A stretch of 64,000 nucleotides of DNA from Flavobacteriales bacterium (GCA_018608405.1 JABAZP010000006.1:117527-181526); one strand, 5' to 3'. Counted from the stretch's first letter, positions 43,207 to 53,749 are shown. The notes: generated by a model from the letters alone, not told the origin. Made by a program: numbers and translations.

Positions 43207-45933
43207 TTAGTTGCAAAAACTGCAATATTTACTTTCTTCATTGTGTTCCAAATTTGCATCTTCCTCAAGCATTTTATGAGCAACTACTTTCAATACATCT
43301 TCGAAGATTTCTTTCCAATCCTGGTTTTCCAACGCCAAGTAACCTCTCGAAATGTTTTTTAACGAAAGAATTCCTGAAGCTACCTCTTGGCCTGTATTTT
43401 TCCAATACATGTATTTGTAAAGCATCAACTGCACCGATTTTGGACTGTCATTTTCCAAAAGCTTATCTAATTTCTTGTTTTTTAAATCGCTTTGCTTCGT
43501 CCCACCGGTTTTATAATCAATAATGCGCACCTCGCCATTGAACTCATCTATTCGGTCAATTTTACCAAACAAATTAAAGTTCACCTCTAACGTGTCGTTA
43601 ATCTTTAAAGGAACGTTGCAACTGTGGTCTTCTTCCAATTCTTTAATTACAATTTTATGCCCCTTTGCCACATCTGCAAGGTCATGCTGCACTTGGTGTT
43701 GAATGAATTTTTTGGCTACCTCATACGTTAATTTGTGATTTCCAGTTGCTGCTTCGGTATTTAACTGTTTCTTAAATTCTTGCGCCAGTTTCTCATCTAC
43801 TTTGGTGTAAACAGATTTTAAATCTTCCTTAATCAAAGTTTTATTCACCAAGGGCAGATACAAATATTTCAAACTCTCATGCACCAAGTTCCCCAATGTG
43901 TGATCTTCAATTTTCTCTTGAAAGGAATCCTGTTCTTTTAAACCAATAACATAGCGATAGTAAAAACTAAGTGGACAGGCCAAGTATAAATTTAACGCAG
44001 AGGCCGAGAGTTTACGCTCCAACTTATGCCTCATTTTTTCTCGAATGTCATCCGTTAATGGAATGGAAATGGGCTGCTTAGGATTGGCCAACGGTTTTGG
44101 CGAAACGTTAACTTCTTGAATGCTAGAATGTGGATTTTTGCGCGTAAATTCATGCAGCAGTTGCTCAATAAATCGGCTTCGCTCTCCGCCCTCTAATTGA
44201 TCTACTTTGCTGTTGTACAAGATTGAAATGTTGCTAGCCCGTTGCAGTAAACGGTAAAAGTGATAGGCAAAAATGGCATCTTTTTCTTGGTAAGAAGGCA
44301 AGCCGAACTTGTGCTTAATATCAAATGGAATAAACGAGTTTTGAGATTTTCCTGAGGGCAACGTTCCTTCATTTACACTGCTGATGATTACATTCTCAAA
44401 ATCCAAGGTTCTACTTTCTAATACACCCATAATTTGCAAACCTCCTAGCGGTTCACCTACAAACGAAATGCTCTGCTTACTTACAATTTGCTTAAAAATT
44501 TCGATTAAATTTTCAATTGCTGTTAACTCTTTTTCTTCCAGGCAAAGGCGTTCCAATCGGTTAAAGCTTTTCTCTAATTCTGCTAAACACTCCAAATTCA
44601 AGGCATCTAAACTATCTTTTCCCGCCAGGCGAAGTGCTTGAATTAACTTCAACACCGTCTGAGCTAATTGCAAGGCAGTATTCTTTTCAAGACCAAAAGC
44701 AGTAAACCCAAGCGCTTGATTTAGCGCATCAAACTGAGTGAACGGCACAAAAATGCTTTGGTCTTGTTTCATTCGCTGCGTTAGCTGTTCTGCTTCTTTT
44801 TTTACCGCTTGGTTAAAGTGCTGTTGCACATTGTGCTGTAAAAATGCCGTAACATCTTTGTGGTAAAAGGCATCTTTTTTAGTTGTTTGATTGAACTTTA
44901 GGTACAAGTCTAAAAAACACCCTAGCCAACTGTAAACTGTTGCACTTGTAATGGGATAACCCATGGTTACGTTCGTTGCAGAAATACCTTGCGGTAAACC
45001 TTCTAAGCAAGGTATTAGCAGACTTTCGTCAGAAAGCACTACCGCCGTTTCCCGTTCTTTGTTGGCATCAATCAAGTTTCCAATTAACTTGGCTTGTCCA
45101 ATGTTGCCCATTACTCCGTAAACGGTAATGTTCTTAGGTTCCGTTAACAAATCATTACTGATCCAATTAAATGTTCCCTTAGCCTTTGCTTTATAATCTC
45201 TCAAAAATGTTCCAGCTTCTTGAAATTTATCGTTTAAATAATACTCATCCGCATCCCAAATGGTCTCGGCAGCATGCTCTTGAACGTAATACTCAATTAT
45301 TCCTTTTTCAGCCTCGGTTAGCGCGTTAAAGCCCGCAAAAATTACGTTTTCAAACTTGTTTTTGGGTGCCTCGTTTTTGGCCAAGCTTTCAGCTACCGAT
45401 CGAAAGCCCAACCCTTGGTAGGCAGCTCCTTCAGCTTTTAATTGCTTGCTAAAAAGGCTGTAATATTCGCCTAACTTATTCCAAAAGCGCAAATACTTGT
45501 GCTGAAATTCAGTGAGTTCGTTGTTTTCAACATTCCATGTTTCTAGTGCTTTAGCCTCAGTCAAGAAACCATATAATTCATGGGCATCAACTAAATACCG
45601 ATCTATTTCATTAAAATCTTGCAACAACGTAGTGCCCCAGCCCATAAATTCTTCAAAGGTTTCAGCGGCTGAACCTTCAAGTTCCTGATGAACTTTGTAG
45701 AGTTTAAAAATTAAATCAGTTGGATCGAGTAGGTTGTAATTACCAAGTTGCTGAATGAAGTCTTCTAAACTAAAAAAATGTGGCAACCAACTTGCCTTTT
45801 TTAATTCTTTTTTAAACTCTTCTTTCAAGAAAACAATTGCCCTTCTATTGGGTAAAACTAAGGTTAAGTCACCTAACTTATCTCCATGTTTTTCAATGGA
45901 ATACTTTGCTATTCGAGTAAGAAATGATTGCAT
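43207..45933 (-). CDS. PD-(D/E)XK nuclease / AddB-like exonuclease subunit
   Basis: A 908-residue protein. The N-terminus (LTLVLPNRRAIVFLKEEFK) is the degenerate helicase-like fold typical of AddB/RexB. The nuclease is at the C-terminus: LYLACPLSFYYRYVIGL with the first cluster Cys, then KIDRIDEFNGEVRIIDYKTG with the D-EXK residues, and the final CSFCN completing an Fe-S cluster. It would act with an AddA-type helicase, not in this window, in double-strand break repair. Cys residues agree with the AddB Fe-S type. Confidence 0.85.
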   Translation of the reverse strand: MQSFLTRIAKYSIEKHGDKLGDLTLVLPNRRAIVFLKEEFKKELKKASWLPHFFSLEDFIQQLGNYNLLDPTDLIFKLYKVHQELEGSAAETFEEFMGWGTTLLQDFNEIDRYLVDAHELYGFLTEAKALETWNVENNELTEFQHKYLRFWNKLGEYYSLFSKQLKAEGAAYQGLGFRSVAESLAKNEAPKNKFENVIFAGFNALTEAEKGIIEYYVQEHAAETIWDADEYYLNDKFQEAGTFLRDYKAKAKGTFNWISNDLLTEPKNITVYGVMGNIGQAKLIGNLIDANKERETAVVLSDESLLIPCLEGLPQGISATNVTMGYPITSATVYSWLGCFLDLYLKFNQTTKKDAFYHKDVTAFLQHNVQQHFNQAVKKEAEQLTQRMKQDQSIFVPFTQFDALNQALGFTAFGLEKNTALQLAQTVLKLIQALRLAGKDSLDALNLECLAELEKSFNRLERLCLEEKELTAIENLIEIFKQIVSKQSISFVGEPLGGLQIMGVLESRTLDFENVIISSVNEGTLPSGKSQNSFIPFDIKHKFGLPSYQEKDAIFAYHFYRLLQRASNISILYNSKVDQLEGGERSRFIEQLLHEFTRKNPHSSIQEVNVSPKPLANPKQPISIPLTDDIREKMRHKLERKLSASALNLYLACPLSFYYRYVIGLKEQDSFQEKIEDHTLGNLVHESLKYLYLPLVNKTLIKEDLKSVYTKVDEKLAQEFKKQLNTEAATGNHKLTYEVAKKFIQHQVQHDLADVAKGHKIVIKELEEDHSCNVPLKINDTLEVNFNLFGKIDRIDEFNGEVRIIDYKTGGTKQSDLKNKKLDKLLENDSPKSVQLMLYKYMYWKNTGQEVASGILSLKNISRGYLALENQDWKEIFEDVLKVVAHKMLEEDANLEHNEESKYCSFCN

Positions 45934-46024
45934 TTCGTAAAAGTAATCGATTCTGCTGAATAAGCGTTAAAATGAGTGGTACAATTCTTGACCTTAAGGG
46001 GCGTTACATCTTTTAATGAATGTT

Positions 46025-46032
46025 TAACTTTG
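46025..46032 (+). promoter_or_regulatory. Candidate -7 box, leaderless start
   Basis: TAACTTTG ends four bases before the ATG at 46037, so transcription would begin at or next to the start codon. Confidence 0.5.
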
Positions 46033-46036
46033 CCAC

Positions 46037-46843
46037 ATGAAAATTCGTTTTTATCCTATCCTTTTGCTCTTCGCGCTACTTTTTGCCCAACCATTGTGGG
46101 CGCAAGAACAAACCGAGCTAAACCAAACCAATGCCAAAGGGCAGAAAATTGGCAAGTGGAAAGGTTATTACAACGATGGCTCTGTTCGCTACGTAGGACA
46201 GTTTAAAGACGATGTACCCTACGGCATTTTTTATCACTACTACGGAGATGGTAAACTCCAAACCAAAATGGTGTACCGCACTCCAACAGAAGTTTTTACA
46301 AGTATGTTTTATTCTACCGGTGAGAAGTTAGCGGAAGGCAAGTACATTAACAAGTTGAAGGATTCTACTTGGTCCACATTTGGAGCAGAGAGTAAGGTAG
46401 TTGAAAAGGGCGACTACGACATGGATAAAAAAGTGGGAGTTTGGCGAACGTTTTACTTAAGTGGTAACATTTCTGGAGAAATGAATTATTACTACAACCA
46501 GAAAGATGGGCCTTACAGAATGTTTTATGAAAATGGAATTGTGAAGGACTCTTCAAACTTTGTAGCCGGGAAATTACACGGTTATGCAGTCATTCGAGAT
46601 ATGGAAGGTAACAAGGTACTTCAAGGAAATTACAGCTATGGACAAAAGGTGGGTGACTGGATATATTATGGCGAAAACGAAACGGTGGATAAGGTGTTAA
46701 AGTATGAGAGTGGGGAATTGAAAAACCCCGAAGACTTAAAAATGATTTTAGAAAATTTAGACCAATATAGCGGAAACCGTAAAGAGGTATTGGAGTTTGA
46801 AGATTTAAGAGGGACGATTAAATATGATAAGAGGGACGATTAA
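46037..46843 (+). CDS. Secreted YwqK/MORN-repeat protein
   Basis: A 268-residue protein with a signal peptide (ILLLFALLFAQPLWAQ) and about seven GKWKGYYNDGSVRY-like beta repeats across residues 35-240. The same family as the lipoprotein at 222, but secreted without a lipobox. Function unknown. Two bases separate it from mnmA, so the two probably share a message. Confidence 0.8.
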   Translation: MKIRFYPILLLFALLFAQPLWAQEQTELNQTNAKGQKIGKWKGYYNDGSVRYVGQFKDDVPYGIFYHYYGDGKLQTKMVYRTPTEVFTSMFYSTGEKLAEGKYINKLKDSTWSTFGAESKVVEKGDYDMDKKVGVWRTFYLSGNISGEMNYYYNQKDGPYRMFYENGIVKDSSNFVAGKLHGYAVIRDMEGNKVLQGNYSYGQKVGDWIYYGENETVDKVLKYESGELKNPEDLKMILENLDQYSGNRKEVLEFEDLRGTIKYDKRDD

Positions 46844-46845
46844 TT

Positions 46846-47937
46846 ATGAGTAAAGGAAAAGTATTGGTGGCCATGAGTGGCGGAATTGACAGCTCTGTTT
46901 GTGCCATGTTGTTGCACGAAGAAGGCTATGAAGTAATTGGCGTGACCATGAAAACATGGGACTATGCCTCATCAGGCGGAAACAATAAAAAAACAACCGG
47001 TTGTTGTAGTTTAGATGACATTAATGATGCTCGAATTTTAGCCGTAAATTATGGCTTTCATCACATGATTATTGACATTCGGGAAGAATTTGGAGATTAC
47101 ATCATCGACAATTTTGTAAGTGAATACACTGCAGGTCGTACACCAAACCCTTGTGTTTTGTGCAACACGCATATCAAGTGGGATGCATTACTGCGAAGAG
47201 CGGATCAGTTGGGCTGTGAATTCATTGCAACGGGGCATTATGCCAATGTGCGAGAAGAAAATGGCCGTTATGTTATTTCAAAAGGAAAAGACGAGAACAA
47301 GGATCAGTCTTACGTATTGTGGGGACTTTCTCAGAAAGCACTAGCACGAACTAAATTTCCGTTGGGAAAATTCACCAAGCCAGAGATTCGAAAAATGGCC
47401 TTAGATAGAGGGCATGAGGATTTGGCGAAGAAAAGCGAAAGCTATGAGATTTGTTTCGTGCCAGACAATGATTACCGAGGATTCTTAAAACGAAAAGTTC
47501 CGGGTTTGGAAGAGCAAGTAAAAGGCGGTGATTTAATTGACATGCAAGGAAATGTTTTAGGGCAGCATGAAGGATATCCGTTTTACACCATTGGCCAACG
47601 AAAAGGCTTAGGAATTGCCACAGGAGAACCTTTGTATGTCATTCGAATTAATCCGGAAGATAATACAGTGGTTTTGGGTCAAAAAGAGGACTTGAACAGA
47701 AAAACCATGACCGTTCGAAGACCGAACTTTATAAAATACGATAAGCTGCCAGAGCAAGAAGAGATTCTTACCAAAGTACGCTACAAAGACGCTGGCATGA
47801 TGAGCCGAGCAGTAGTTAATGAAGTAGGGGAGATTGAGGTAGATTTTTATGAAGATGTAAAAGGAATTGCTCCCGGTCAGTCAGCTGTTTTTTACGAAGG
47901 CAAGGATTTACTTGGTGGTGGTTTTATAACTCGATAA
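46846..47937 (+). CDS. mnmA: tRNA-specific 2-thiouridylase MnmA
   Basis: A 363-residue enzyme. PP-loop MSGGIDSSVCAMLL at residues 9-22, catalytic cysteines in NPCVLCNTHIK and SYEICFVPDND, C-terminal beta-barrel domain (VRYKDAGMMSRAVV). It sulfurates U34 in tRNA-Lys, Glu and Gln. A truncated lipoprotein gene follows after one base. Confidence 0.95.
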   Translation: MSKGKVLVAMSGGIDSSVCAMLLHEEGYEVIGVTMKTWDYASSGGNNKKTTGCCSLDDINDARILAVNYGFHHMIIDIREEFGDYIIDNFVSEYTAGRTPNPCVLCNTHIKWDALLRRADQLGCEFIATGHYANVREENGRYVISKGKDENKDQSYVLWGLSQKALARTKFPLGKFTKPEIRKMALDRGHEDLAKKSESYEICFVPDNDYRGFLKRKVPGLEEQVKGGDLIDMQGNVLGQHEGYPFYTIGQRKGLGIATGEPLYVIRINPEDNTVVLGQKEDLNRKTMTVRRPNFIKYDKLPEQEEILTKVRYKDAGMMSRAVVNEVGEIEVDFYEDVKGIAPGQSAVFYEGKDLLGGGFITR

Positions 47938-47938
47938 A

Positions 47939-48609
47939 ATGAATAGGCTCACGCTAATTTTTGCAGTTGCTGTGTTTTTATCGTCCTGTAATCAGGATGA
48001 TGGAGATTCAGTAATACTCCCTTTTATTGGCAAAGAATACGTTAGCCTAAGAGTGGGTCAAGAAGCAATTTATCAAATAGATAGCACTATTTACGATGAA
48101 TTTTATGGCACAACAAACCGCTTAAGTTTGCAGCAAAAAGAAGTTGTTGTAGCATGGAAATCGATGGTGGAAATCGAGAAACGTTTATTGTTGAAATTTA
48201 TACCAGAGCAGCAGATACCTTGCCTTGGCGCATCAACAGAATAACCAAACGCACCTTGACGGATTATAGACTTGAGGTATTGGATAACAACCTAGTAACA
48301 GTTCCATTGGTGTTTCCAATTGCACTGCGTAAGCGGTTTAACTCAAATGTCCTTAACACAAGAGCGGAGAAGGATTATGTATATACCTCAGTAAGCGAGC
48401 CATTTTCTAACGGTAATTTACAATACGACTCAACCATTAGCATTTTACAATTTGAAGAGGAAAACTTGATTGAGCAAATTTTAGAGGTAGAGACCCATGC
48501 CACAGGCGTTGGACTAATTTTAAGACAACACAAAGACGTGGAGACAGAATTTAACGGAGATATTCGATCTGGTTTTGAAAGCGAAATGAGATTGATTTCT
48601 TTTAACTAA
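47939..48609 (+). pseudogene. Frameshifted lipoprotein
   Basis: ATG 47939 gives a lipoprotein signal (LTLIFAVAVFLSSC) and YVSLRVGQEAIYQIDSTIY, with a break near 48140-48153. The second frame continues MEIDGGNRETFIVEIYTR to 48609 and matches the same family of about 220-residue Bacteroidota lipoproteins. Its offset from the first is two bases, equivalent to one lost base. Without the shift the product would stop at 48244. Same lesion type as in icd and the T9SS gene. Confidence 0.7.
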
Positions 48610-49609
48610 AAAAGAAAAAGTCTTCATCTTCTTTAAGGTTTAGCTTTTCTAAAAATTCAATGATTTCTGATTTTGCATTTTTCAATGCTACCGTAATTAT
48701 TATTTGAGGACTATCCTTAGTCGCTATGCTTTCAAAAGACTCCATGAGTTGGTCATAAATTTCTTTACCGTGCTTTTTAGGATTGTTACTCACCCAAGTA
48801 AAAGGAACATCTAGTGCTTGTAGTTTTTTTGCCAAATCCTTTCCTTTTTTTCCAGCTCCCCAAATCATTAACGGTCTTTTTGGATTGTATTTGAGTCGTA
48901 AAAAGTAGCGCAATTTAATCTCGAAGAAGGTATATGCAGCATAGTTTTCATCGTTTCTGCTGCTTCGTTCTTCATGATCACGCCAAAGGTGTGTAACAGC
49001 ATCTACTGCAACAACCTTCAAGCCTGCCTCATGCATTCTGAACACTAAATCATAATCTTCCGGGTAAATGTCGGAGTTGAATGCGCCGCATTTTTCAAAA
49101 TCAACGCGGTGTAACAGCCAATTAGGAGAAGCAATAACGCACTCTTTAAATAACTCCTTCCAATGTGTATCGGTTTCGCAAAGCTTGTTCAGCCAATTCT
49201 GATAATTAATGTAACCTTCATTCACACCTTCCGCTGCAAAATATTCTACTTTACCTGTAGCTACCGTTAATTTACCTTGCTGTTGTAATTTCCCTTTTAG
49301 CAAAGCCAACTTTTCTGGAACCATTAGGTCGTCAGCGTCCATTCTGTGAATAAAGTTTCCGTGACTCAACTCGTAACCAGTTTTTAAAGCATCAATGATT
49401 CCGCTACCTTTATTCTTCGTGCATTGAATATGCTCATCAACAGCGCTAAACCAGTTTAAAATATCTGCGCTATTATCCGTAGAACCGTCGTTAACGGCTA
49501 TAAGTTCCCAATTTTGCTCTGTTTGACTTTGAATGCTAATAATACAATCTTCGAGATACAGTCCGGCATTTTTGACCGGCATTATGATTGATATTAGCTC
49601 ATTTTCCAT
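48602..49609 (-). CDS. GT2 glycosyltransferase with C-terminal nucleotide-binding-like domain
   Basis: A 335-residue protein from the ATG at 49609 (MENELISIIMPVKNAGLYL); an upstream ATG at 49645 would overlap the next gene. GT-A motifs: AVNDGSTDNS, HRMDADDLM (DxD) and YPEDYDLVFRM. Residues about 245-335 (KRPLMIWGAGKKGKDLAKKL, VSNNPKKHG) resemble a Rossmann-type fold with GxGxxG-like spacing, unusual in GT2 enzymes. Glycan target unknown. Confidence 0.8.
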   Translation of the reverse strand: MENELISIIMPVKNAGLYLEDCIISIQSQTEQNWELIAVNDGSTDNSADILNWFSAVDEHIQCTKNKGSGIIDALKTGYELSHGNFIHRMDADDLMVPEKLALLKGKLQQQGKLTVATGKVEYFAAEGVNEGYINYQNWLNKLCETDTHWKELFKECVIASPNWLLHRVDFEKCGAFNSDIYPEDYDLVFRMHEAGLKVVAVDAVTHLWRDHEERSSRNDENYAAYTFFEIKLRYFLRLKYNPKRPLMIWGAGKKGKDLAKKLQALDVPFTWVSNNPKKHGKEIYDQLMESFESIATKDSPQIIITVALKNAKSEIIEFLEKLNLKEDEDFFFFS

Positions 49610-49611
49610 AG

Positions 49612-49908
49612 TTAAGTCAACAGGTGCAATTGATGGGTACTCCAAGCTTCAGCTTTCTCCGCAAAGAGCGGTTTAGTTTTGGCCCACGTGTTTTTAAACA
49701 ACTCAGAATGTCGATAGTTTTCCAAAGCTTGAGCGTTATCCCAATGACTGTAGGTGAAAAATATACACGGATCATCGGCAGATTGTAACATTTGTAAATG
49801 CAACACTCCGGGAAAAGCTCGAATGTTTTCTTTTGACTCCTCCAATACTTGTTTGAATGTCTCTATTTCCTCTTCCCGAAAGGTTAACTTCACTATTCTA
49901 ACGATCAT
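49612..49908 (-). CDS. Antibiotic biosynthesis monooxygenase (ABM) family protein
   Basis: A 98-residue ferredoxin-like-fold protein (VRIVKLTFREEEIETFKQVL; ENYRHSELFKNTWAKTKPLF). The ABM family includes heme-degrading and quinone oxidases, but many are uncharacterised. Overlaps the SAM hydroxide adenosyltransferase gene by 11 bases. Confidence 0.8.
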   Translation of the reverse strand: MIVRIVKLTFREEEIETFKQVLEESKENIRAFPGVLHLQMLQSADDPCIFFTYSHWDNAQALENYRHSELFKNTWAKTKPLFAEKAEAWSTHQLHLLT

Positions 49909-50683
49909 AAAATTCTATTCTAACAATATCAGACTCTTTCATTCCTAACAGTTTACTTGCATTTCCCTTGTTCATAGCGATTTCTAACATTCCAATGGAA
50001 CTAAACAGGGCTAGCTTTTCTCCTTCCGGAACATCGCTATACACTTTGCTAATGGTGGTAATGTCGTAATCTCCTCTGCGGAACTCAATTTTAAACTCTC
50101 TACCCTGACCAAAGGCCTTAAAGATCGTATAGTCAATATTGGTGATAATGTTGCCATAATGGTCAATGTGTATGGCCAAACCTCTGATAGTGTTATCAAC
50201 AGAAACAGCTCTAAATAATCCTTTCTCGTTCCATTCTGTAGTCACCTTCCCAATCATTTCCAAGGTGCCACCTTTTATAATGTGGCAAGCTGCTTTTGTA
50301 AAAATATCTTTGGTAGGAAAGGTTAGTGCATCGGGATTTACCATAATGCCTATTTCAACCATTTTTTCAGGTTTCTCCTCAAAAATCAAGGAAAAAATTC
50401 CATTATCGGCACCAATAAAATACTGCCCTTTGTGCACCACAACCAAACTCACTGCCTTTTCGCTTATTTCAGGATTCACACCAATGATGTGAATTGTTCC
50501 TTCCGGAAAGTCAGAAAAAGCGTTTTTTAAAGTATACGCTGCTTTTAGAATATCGTAAGTAGGTATTTCGTGTGAAATATCAACGATGGTAGCTTCCGGA
50601 CATTCTCTTAAAATGCTCCCTTTCAAAACCCCAACATAATGGTCTTTTGTGCCTAAATCTGTGGTGAGCGTAATGATGGCCAT
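49898..50683 (-). CDS. SAM hydroxide adenosyltransferase (DUF62)
   Basis: A 261-residue protein. ITLTTDLGTKDHYVGVLKGS is the N-terminal DUF62 motif; FIGADNGIFSLIFEE and HIDHYGNIITNID complete the pattern. The family converts SAM and water to adenosine and methionine, and relates to bacterial fluorinase and chlorinase. A hydrolase is much more likely here. Cytosolic. Confidence 0.88.
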   Translation of the reverse strand: MAIITLTTDLGTKDHYVGVLKGSILRECPEATIVDISHEIPTYDILKAAYTLKNAFSDFPEGTIHIIGVNPEISEKAVSLVVVHKGQYFIGADNGIFSLIFEEKPEKMVEIGIMVNPDALTFPTKDIFTKAACHIIKGGTLEMIGKVTTEWNEKGLFRAVSVDNTIRGLAIHIDHYGNIITNIDYTIFKAFGQGREFKIEFRRGDYDITTISKVYSDVPEGEKLALFSSIGMLEIAMNKGNASKLLGMKESDIVRIEFYDR

Positions 50684-50783
50684 TGTATGGTTTGAGGAAT
50701 TTGAGAATTAGGTTTGTATCCACCAAAATTAGTAATAATTTCGTACCTTCAAATCCCATTTATTTTAAGAAATACAAAGTCAT

Positions 50784-51755
50784 TTGACAGAAAAAACCAT
50801 TGAAATTTCAGAAGTTGAACCGTTGAATCTTTTTGGAATTAACGACGCTAAGCTAAAAACAATCCGGCTTCATTTTCCGGAGTTAAAAATTGTTTCTAGA
50901 GGCCGCAAAATTAAATTGATTGGAGAAGACAATGAAATTGAACGCTTCGAAAAAAAGTTGCAGCTTTTATTTAAACACCTTTTGAAATTTAACGAGCTGA
51001 GTGAGACGAACATTGATATGTTGTTGGCCGATGAATCGAAAGAATTGGAAAAGCAGCTACTTGGAAAAGATGAGATTTTAGTTTTCGGAAACCACGGCAA
51101 CCTAATTAAGGCGAGAACGGTTAATCAACGAAAGTTGGTAAAGGAGATTGAAAAGAACGACATGGTTTTTGCCTTAGGGCCCGCAGGTACTGGAAAAACA
51201 TACACGGCAGTTGCAATGGCTGCAAGAGCGTTAAAGAATAAAGAGGTAAGAAGAATTGTTCTCACTAGACCAGCTGTTGAAGCGGGCGAAAACCTTGGGT
51301 TTTTGCCAGGAGACTTAAAGGAAAAACTAGATCCATTTTTACAGCCGTTGTACGATGCCTTAAACGATATGTTTCCAGCTGAAAAGCTAAGAGATTACAT
51401 GGAAAATGGAATTGTGCAAATTGCACCCTTAGCCTACATGAGAGGTAGAACCTTAGACCACGCCTTCGTTATTTTAGATGAGGCACAAAATGCCACACGA
51501 AGTCAATTTAAAATGTTTTTAACCCGAATGGGAAAAAACGCTAAGTTTTGCATCACCGGTGACGCTACCCAAGTAGATTTACCACGGAACCAACCTTCAG
51601 GGTTAATACAAGCAACAAATATATTACAGGGCACCAAGGGAATTGGATTTGTTCAATTTGATGGCAAAGACGTTGTACGCCACGTATTGGTAAAACGAAT
51701 TATCGAAGCCTATGACACCATGGATAAGAATCAACAATTAAGTGATAACAAATGA
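50784..51755 (+). CDS. phoH: PhoH-like ATPase
   Basis: A 323-residue protein starting at TTG 50784. Residues about 118-300 are the PhoH domain: [17 protein letters not shown] (Walker A), [17 protein letters not shown] and [13 protein letters not shown] (Walker B). An N-terminal KH-like fold precedes ([17 protein letters not shown]). Overlaps purC by four bases. Role in RNA metabolism is inferred. Confidence 0.9.
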   Translation: MTEKTIEISEVEPLNLFGINDAKLKTIRLHFPELKIVSRGRKIKLIGEDNEIERFEKKLQLLFKHLLKFNELSETNIDMLLADESKELEKQLLGKDEILVFGNHGNLIKARTVNQRKLVKEIEKNDMVFALGPAGTGKTYTAVAMAARALKNKEVRRIVLTRPAVEAGENLGFLPGDLKEKLDPFLQPLYDALNDMFPAEKLRDYMENGIVQIAPLAYMRGRTLDHAFVILDEAQNATRSQFKMFLTRMGKNAKFCITGDATQVDLPRNQPSGLIQATNILQGTKGIGFVQFDGKDVVRHVLVKRIIEAYDTMDKNQQLSDNK

Positions 51756-52702
51756 GCCAAGCAGTAGAAGCAACTGATTTTCAGTTTGAGAATCAAACGA
51801 ACGTGTATCACGGAAAAGTAAGAGATGTGTACAGCATTGGAACAGACCATTTAGTAATGGTCGCGAGCGATAGAATTTCAGCTTTTGACCACATTCTTCC
51901 CAAACCAATCCCTTTCAAAGGGCAGGTGTTAAATCAAATTGCTAGCTTGTTTTTAAAAGCTACGGAAGACCTTGTTCCAAATTGGGTGCTATCAGTTCCT
52001 GATGAGAATGTAACGGTCGGCAGAAGGTGCGAAACCTTTCCGGTGGAAATGGTGATCCGTGGGTATTTGAGTGGCCACGCATGGAGAGAATACAAAGCAG
52101 GCCGAAGATTGATTTGCGGTGTAACGATGCCTGAAGGAATGAAGGAAAATGATCAGTTTCCTAAACCAATCATTACACCGGCTACTAAAGCAGAAGAGGG
52201 ACACGACGAAGACATTTCAAGAGAAGAAATTATTCGACAAGGTATTGTAAGCGAAGCAGATTACTTGAAATTGGAAGAGTATACTAGAAAGCTTTTTCAA
52301 CGTGGAACTGAAATGGCTGCAGAAAGAAATTTGATTTTGGTAGATACGAAATATGAATTCGGTAAAGTGGGAGATACCATTTACTTAATTGATGAAATTC
52401 ACACACCTGACTCTTCGCGTTATTTTTATGCTGAAGGGTATGCTGAACGACAAGCAAAAGGCGAAAAACAAAAGCAATTGAGTAAGGAGTTTGTCCGTGA
52501 GTGGCTCATTGAAAATAGTTTTCAAGGGCTAGATGGTCAAAAAATGCCGGAAATGCCTGACGCTTTTGTGCAATTGGTTTCTGATCGATACATTGAATTA
52601 TACGAGCAAATTACAGGTAAAACCTTCAAGAAAGGAGACACGACCAACCTTAAAGAAAGAATAAACAAAAATACAAGTGCTGCGTTAAAGCAGCTTAACT
52701 AA
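51752..52702 (+). CDS. purC: SAICAR synthase
   Basis: A 316-residue PurC, longer than the 240 of most bacteria and like the yeast and Bacteroidota type. Motifs: [37 protein letters not shown], and [10 protein letters not shown]. Converts CAIR and aspartate to SAICAR in purine synthesis. ATGA overlap with phoH. Confidence 0.95.
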   Translation: MSQAVEATDFQFENQTNVYHGKVRDVYSIGTDHLVMVASDRISAFDHILPKPIPFKGQVLNQIASLFLKATEDLVPNWVLSVPDENVTVGRRCETFPVEMVIRGYLSGHAWREYKAGRRLICGVTMPEGMKENDQFPKPIITPATKAEEGHDEDISREEIIRQGIVSEADYLKLEEYTRKLFQRGTEMAAERNLILVDTKYEFGKVGDTIYLIDEIHTPDSSRYFYAEGYAERQAKGEKQKQLSKEFVREWLIENSFQGLDGQKMPEMPDAFVQLVSDRYIELYEQITGKTFKKGDTTNLKERINKNTSAALKQLN

Positions 52703-52714
52703 GAAAAACAGACT

Positions 52715-53734
52715 ATGGCATCACACTTTCACAGCCTTCGCATACAAGAACTTAAAAAAGAAACTGCTAAAACGGTTTCTATTGTTTTCGAAATTCCAAC
52801 CAATTTAGTTGCTGATTTTTTGTACCAAGCAGGACAGTACTTAACCTTAAAAGCAACCATCAATGGTGAGGAGGTAAGACGATCTTACTCCATTTCTTCT
52901 TATGGAACTGAAGCATTGCAAGTTTCTTGTAAAGTAGTGGATGGTGGAAAAATGTCGACGCATTTGGTAAATAATATTGGAGTGGACGATCGCATAGAAG
53001 TGATGCCGCCAATGGGAAATTTTACGTTGAGGTCAGTTGATCAACCGTTGGTATTGTTTGCTGCCGGTAGTGGTATTACGCCCATTTTTTCAATTCTTAA
53101 AAAAGCGTTAAATGAAGGAACCAATTCCATTAAATTACTTTACGGGAATAGGAGCGAAGATGAGGTGATTTTTAAGTCGCAATTGGAAGCTTTGAGGTCA
53201 GCGCATTCAGACCGATTCATGGTGCAACATTTTTTAAGTGATGACGGTGAGCGTTTAGATTCAGAACGTGTACAAAGTTTAGTAGCTGGAATAAGTGAAG
53301 CGAACTACTTTATTTGCGGCCCAGAAGGTATGATCGCAGCAGTAAAAGATGGATTAGAAAAATCAAATGTTGCGGCGAATAACATTAACATCGAATATTT
53401 TGCAAGCCCAAAAACGGAGAAGGAAGCAACAGTTGAAACGGTTGTTTCTGGAGAGGTGAATGAAATTATTGCAGAATTGGATGGTGAACGTCATAACATT
53501 ACCCTCGAGCCAGGCGAAAGCATTTTAGACGCAGCTAACCGCATTGGCATCGATCCTCCATTTTCTTGTCAGTCAGGAGTTTGCACCACTTGTAAATGCA
53601 AGGTGTTGAATGGAGAGGTTGAAATGGAAAACAACTTTGGGTTAGGTGAAGATGAAGCGGAAGAAGGCTTTATTTTAAGCTGCATTTCAAAACCAACTAG
53701 CGCAGGCGTTGTAGTAAGTTGGGATGAGGCCTAA
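52715..53734 (+). CDS. Ferredoxin-NADP reductase family oxidoreductase with 2Fe-2S domain (PaaE-like)
   Basis: A 339-residue flavoprotein. FAD motif RSYSISSYG, NAD-binding AAGSGITPIFSILKK and YFICGPEGMI, then a plant-type 2Fe-2S domain (about residues 255-339) with C-Q-S-G-V-C-T-T-C and the fourth Cys in FILSCISKPTS. It is like PaaE, the reductase of the phenylacetyl-CoA epoxidase, but lies 44 kb from the paa genes, so another role is possible. Follows purC by 12 bases. Confidence 0.85.
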   Translation: MASHFHSLRIQELKKETAKTVSIVFEIPTNLVADFLYQAGQYLTLKATINGEEVRRSYSISSYGTEALQVSCKVVDGGKMSTHLVNNIGVDDRIEVMPPMGNFTLRSVDQPLVLFAAGSGITPIFSILKKALNEGTNSIKLLYGNRSEDEVIFKSQLEALRSAHSDRFMVQHFLSDDGERLDSERVQSLVAGISEANYFICGPEGMIAAVKDGLEKSNVAANNINIEYFASPKTEKEATVETVVSGEVNEIIAELDGERHNITLEPGESILDAANRIGIDPPFSCQSGVCTTCKCKVLNGEVEMENNFGLGEDEAEEGFILSCISKPTSAGVVVSWDEA

Positions 53735-53749
53735 GATTTAGAACATTAT

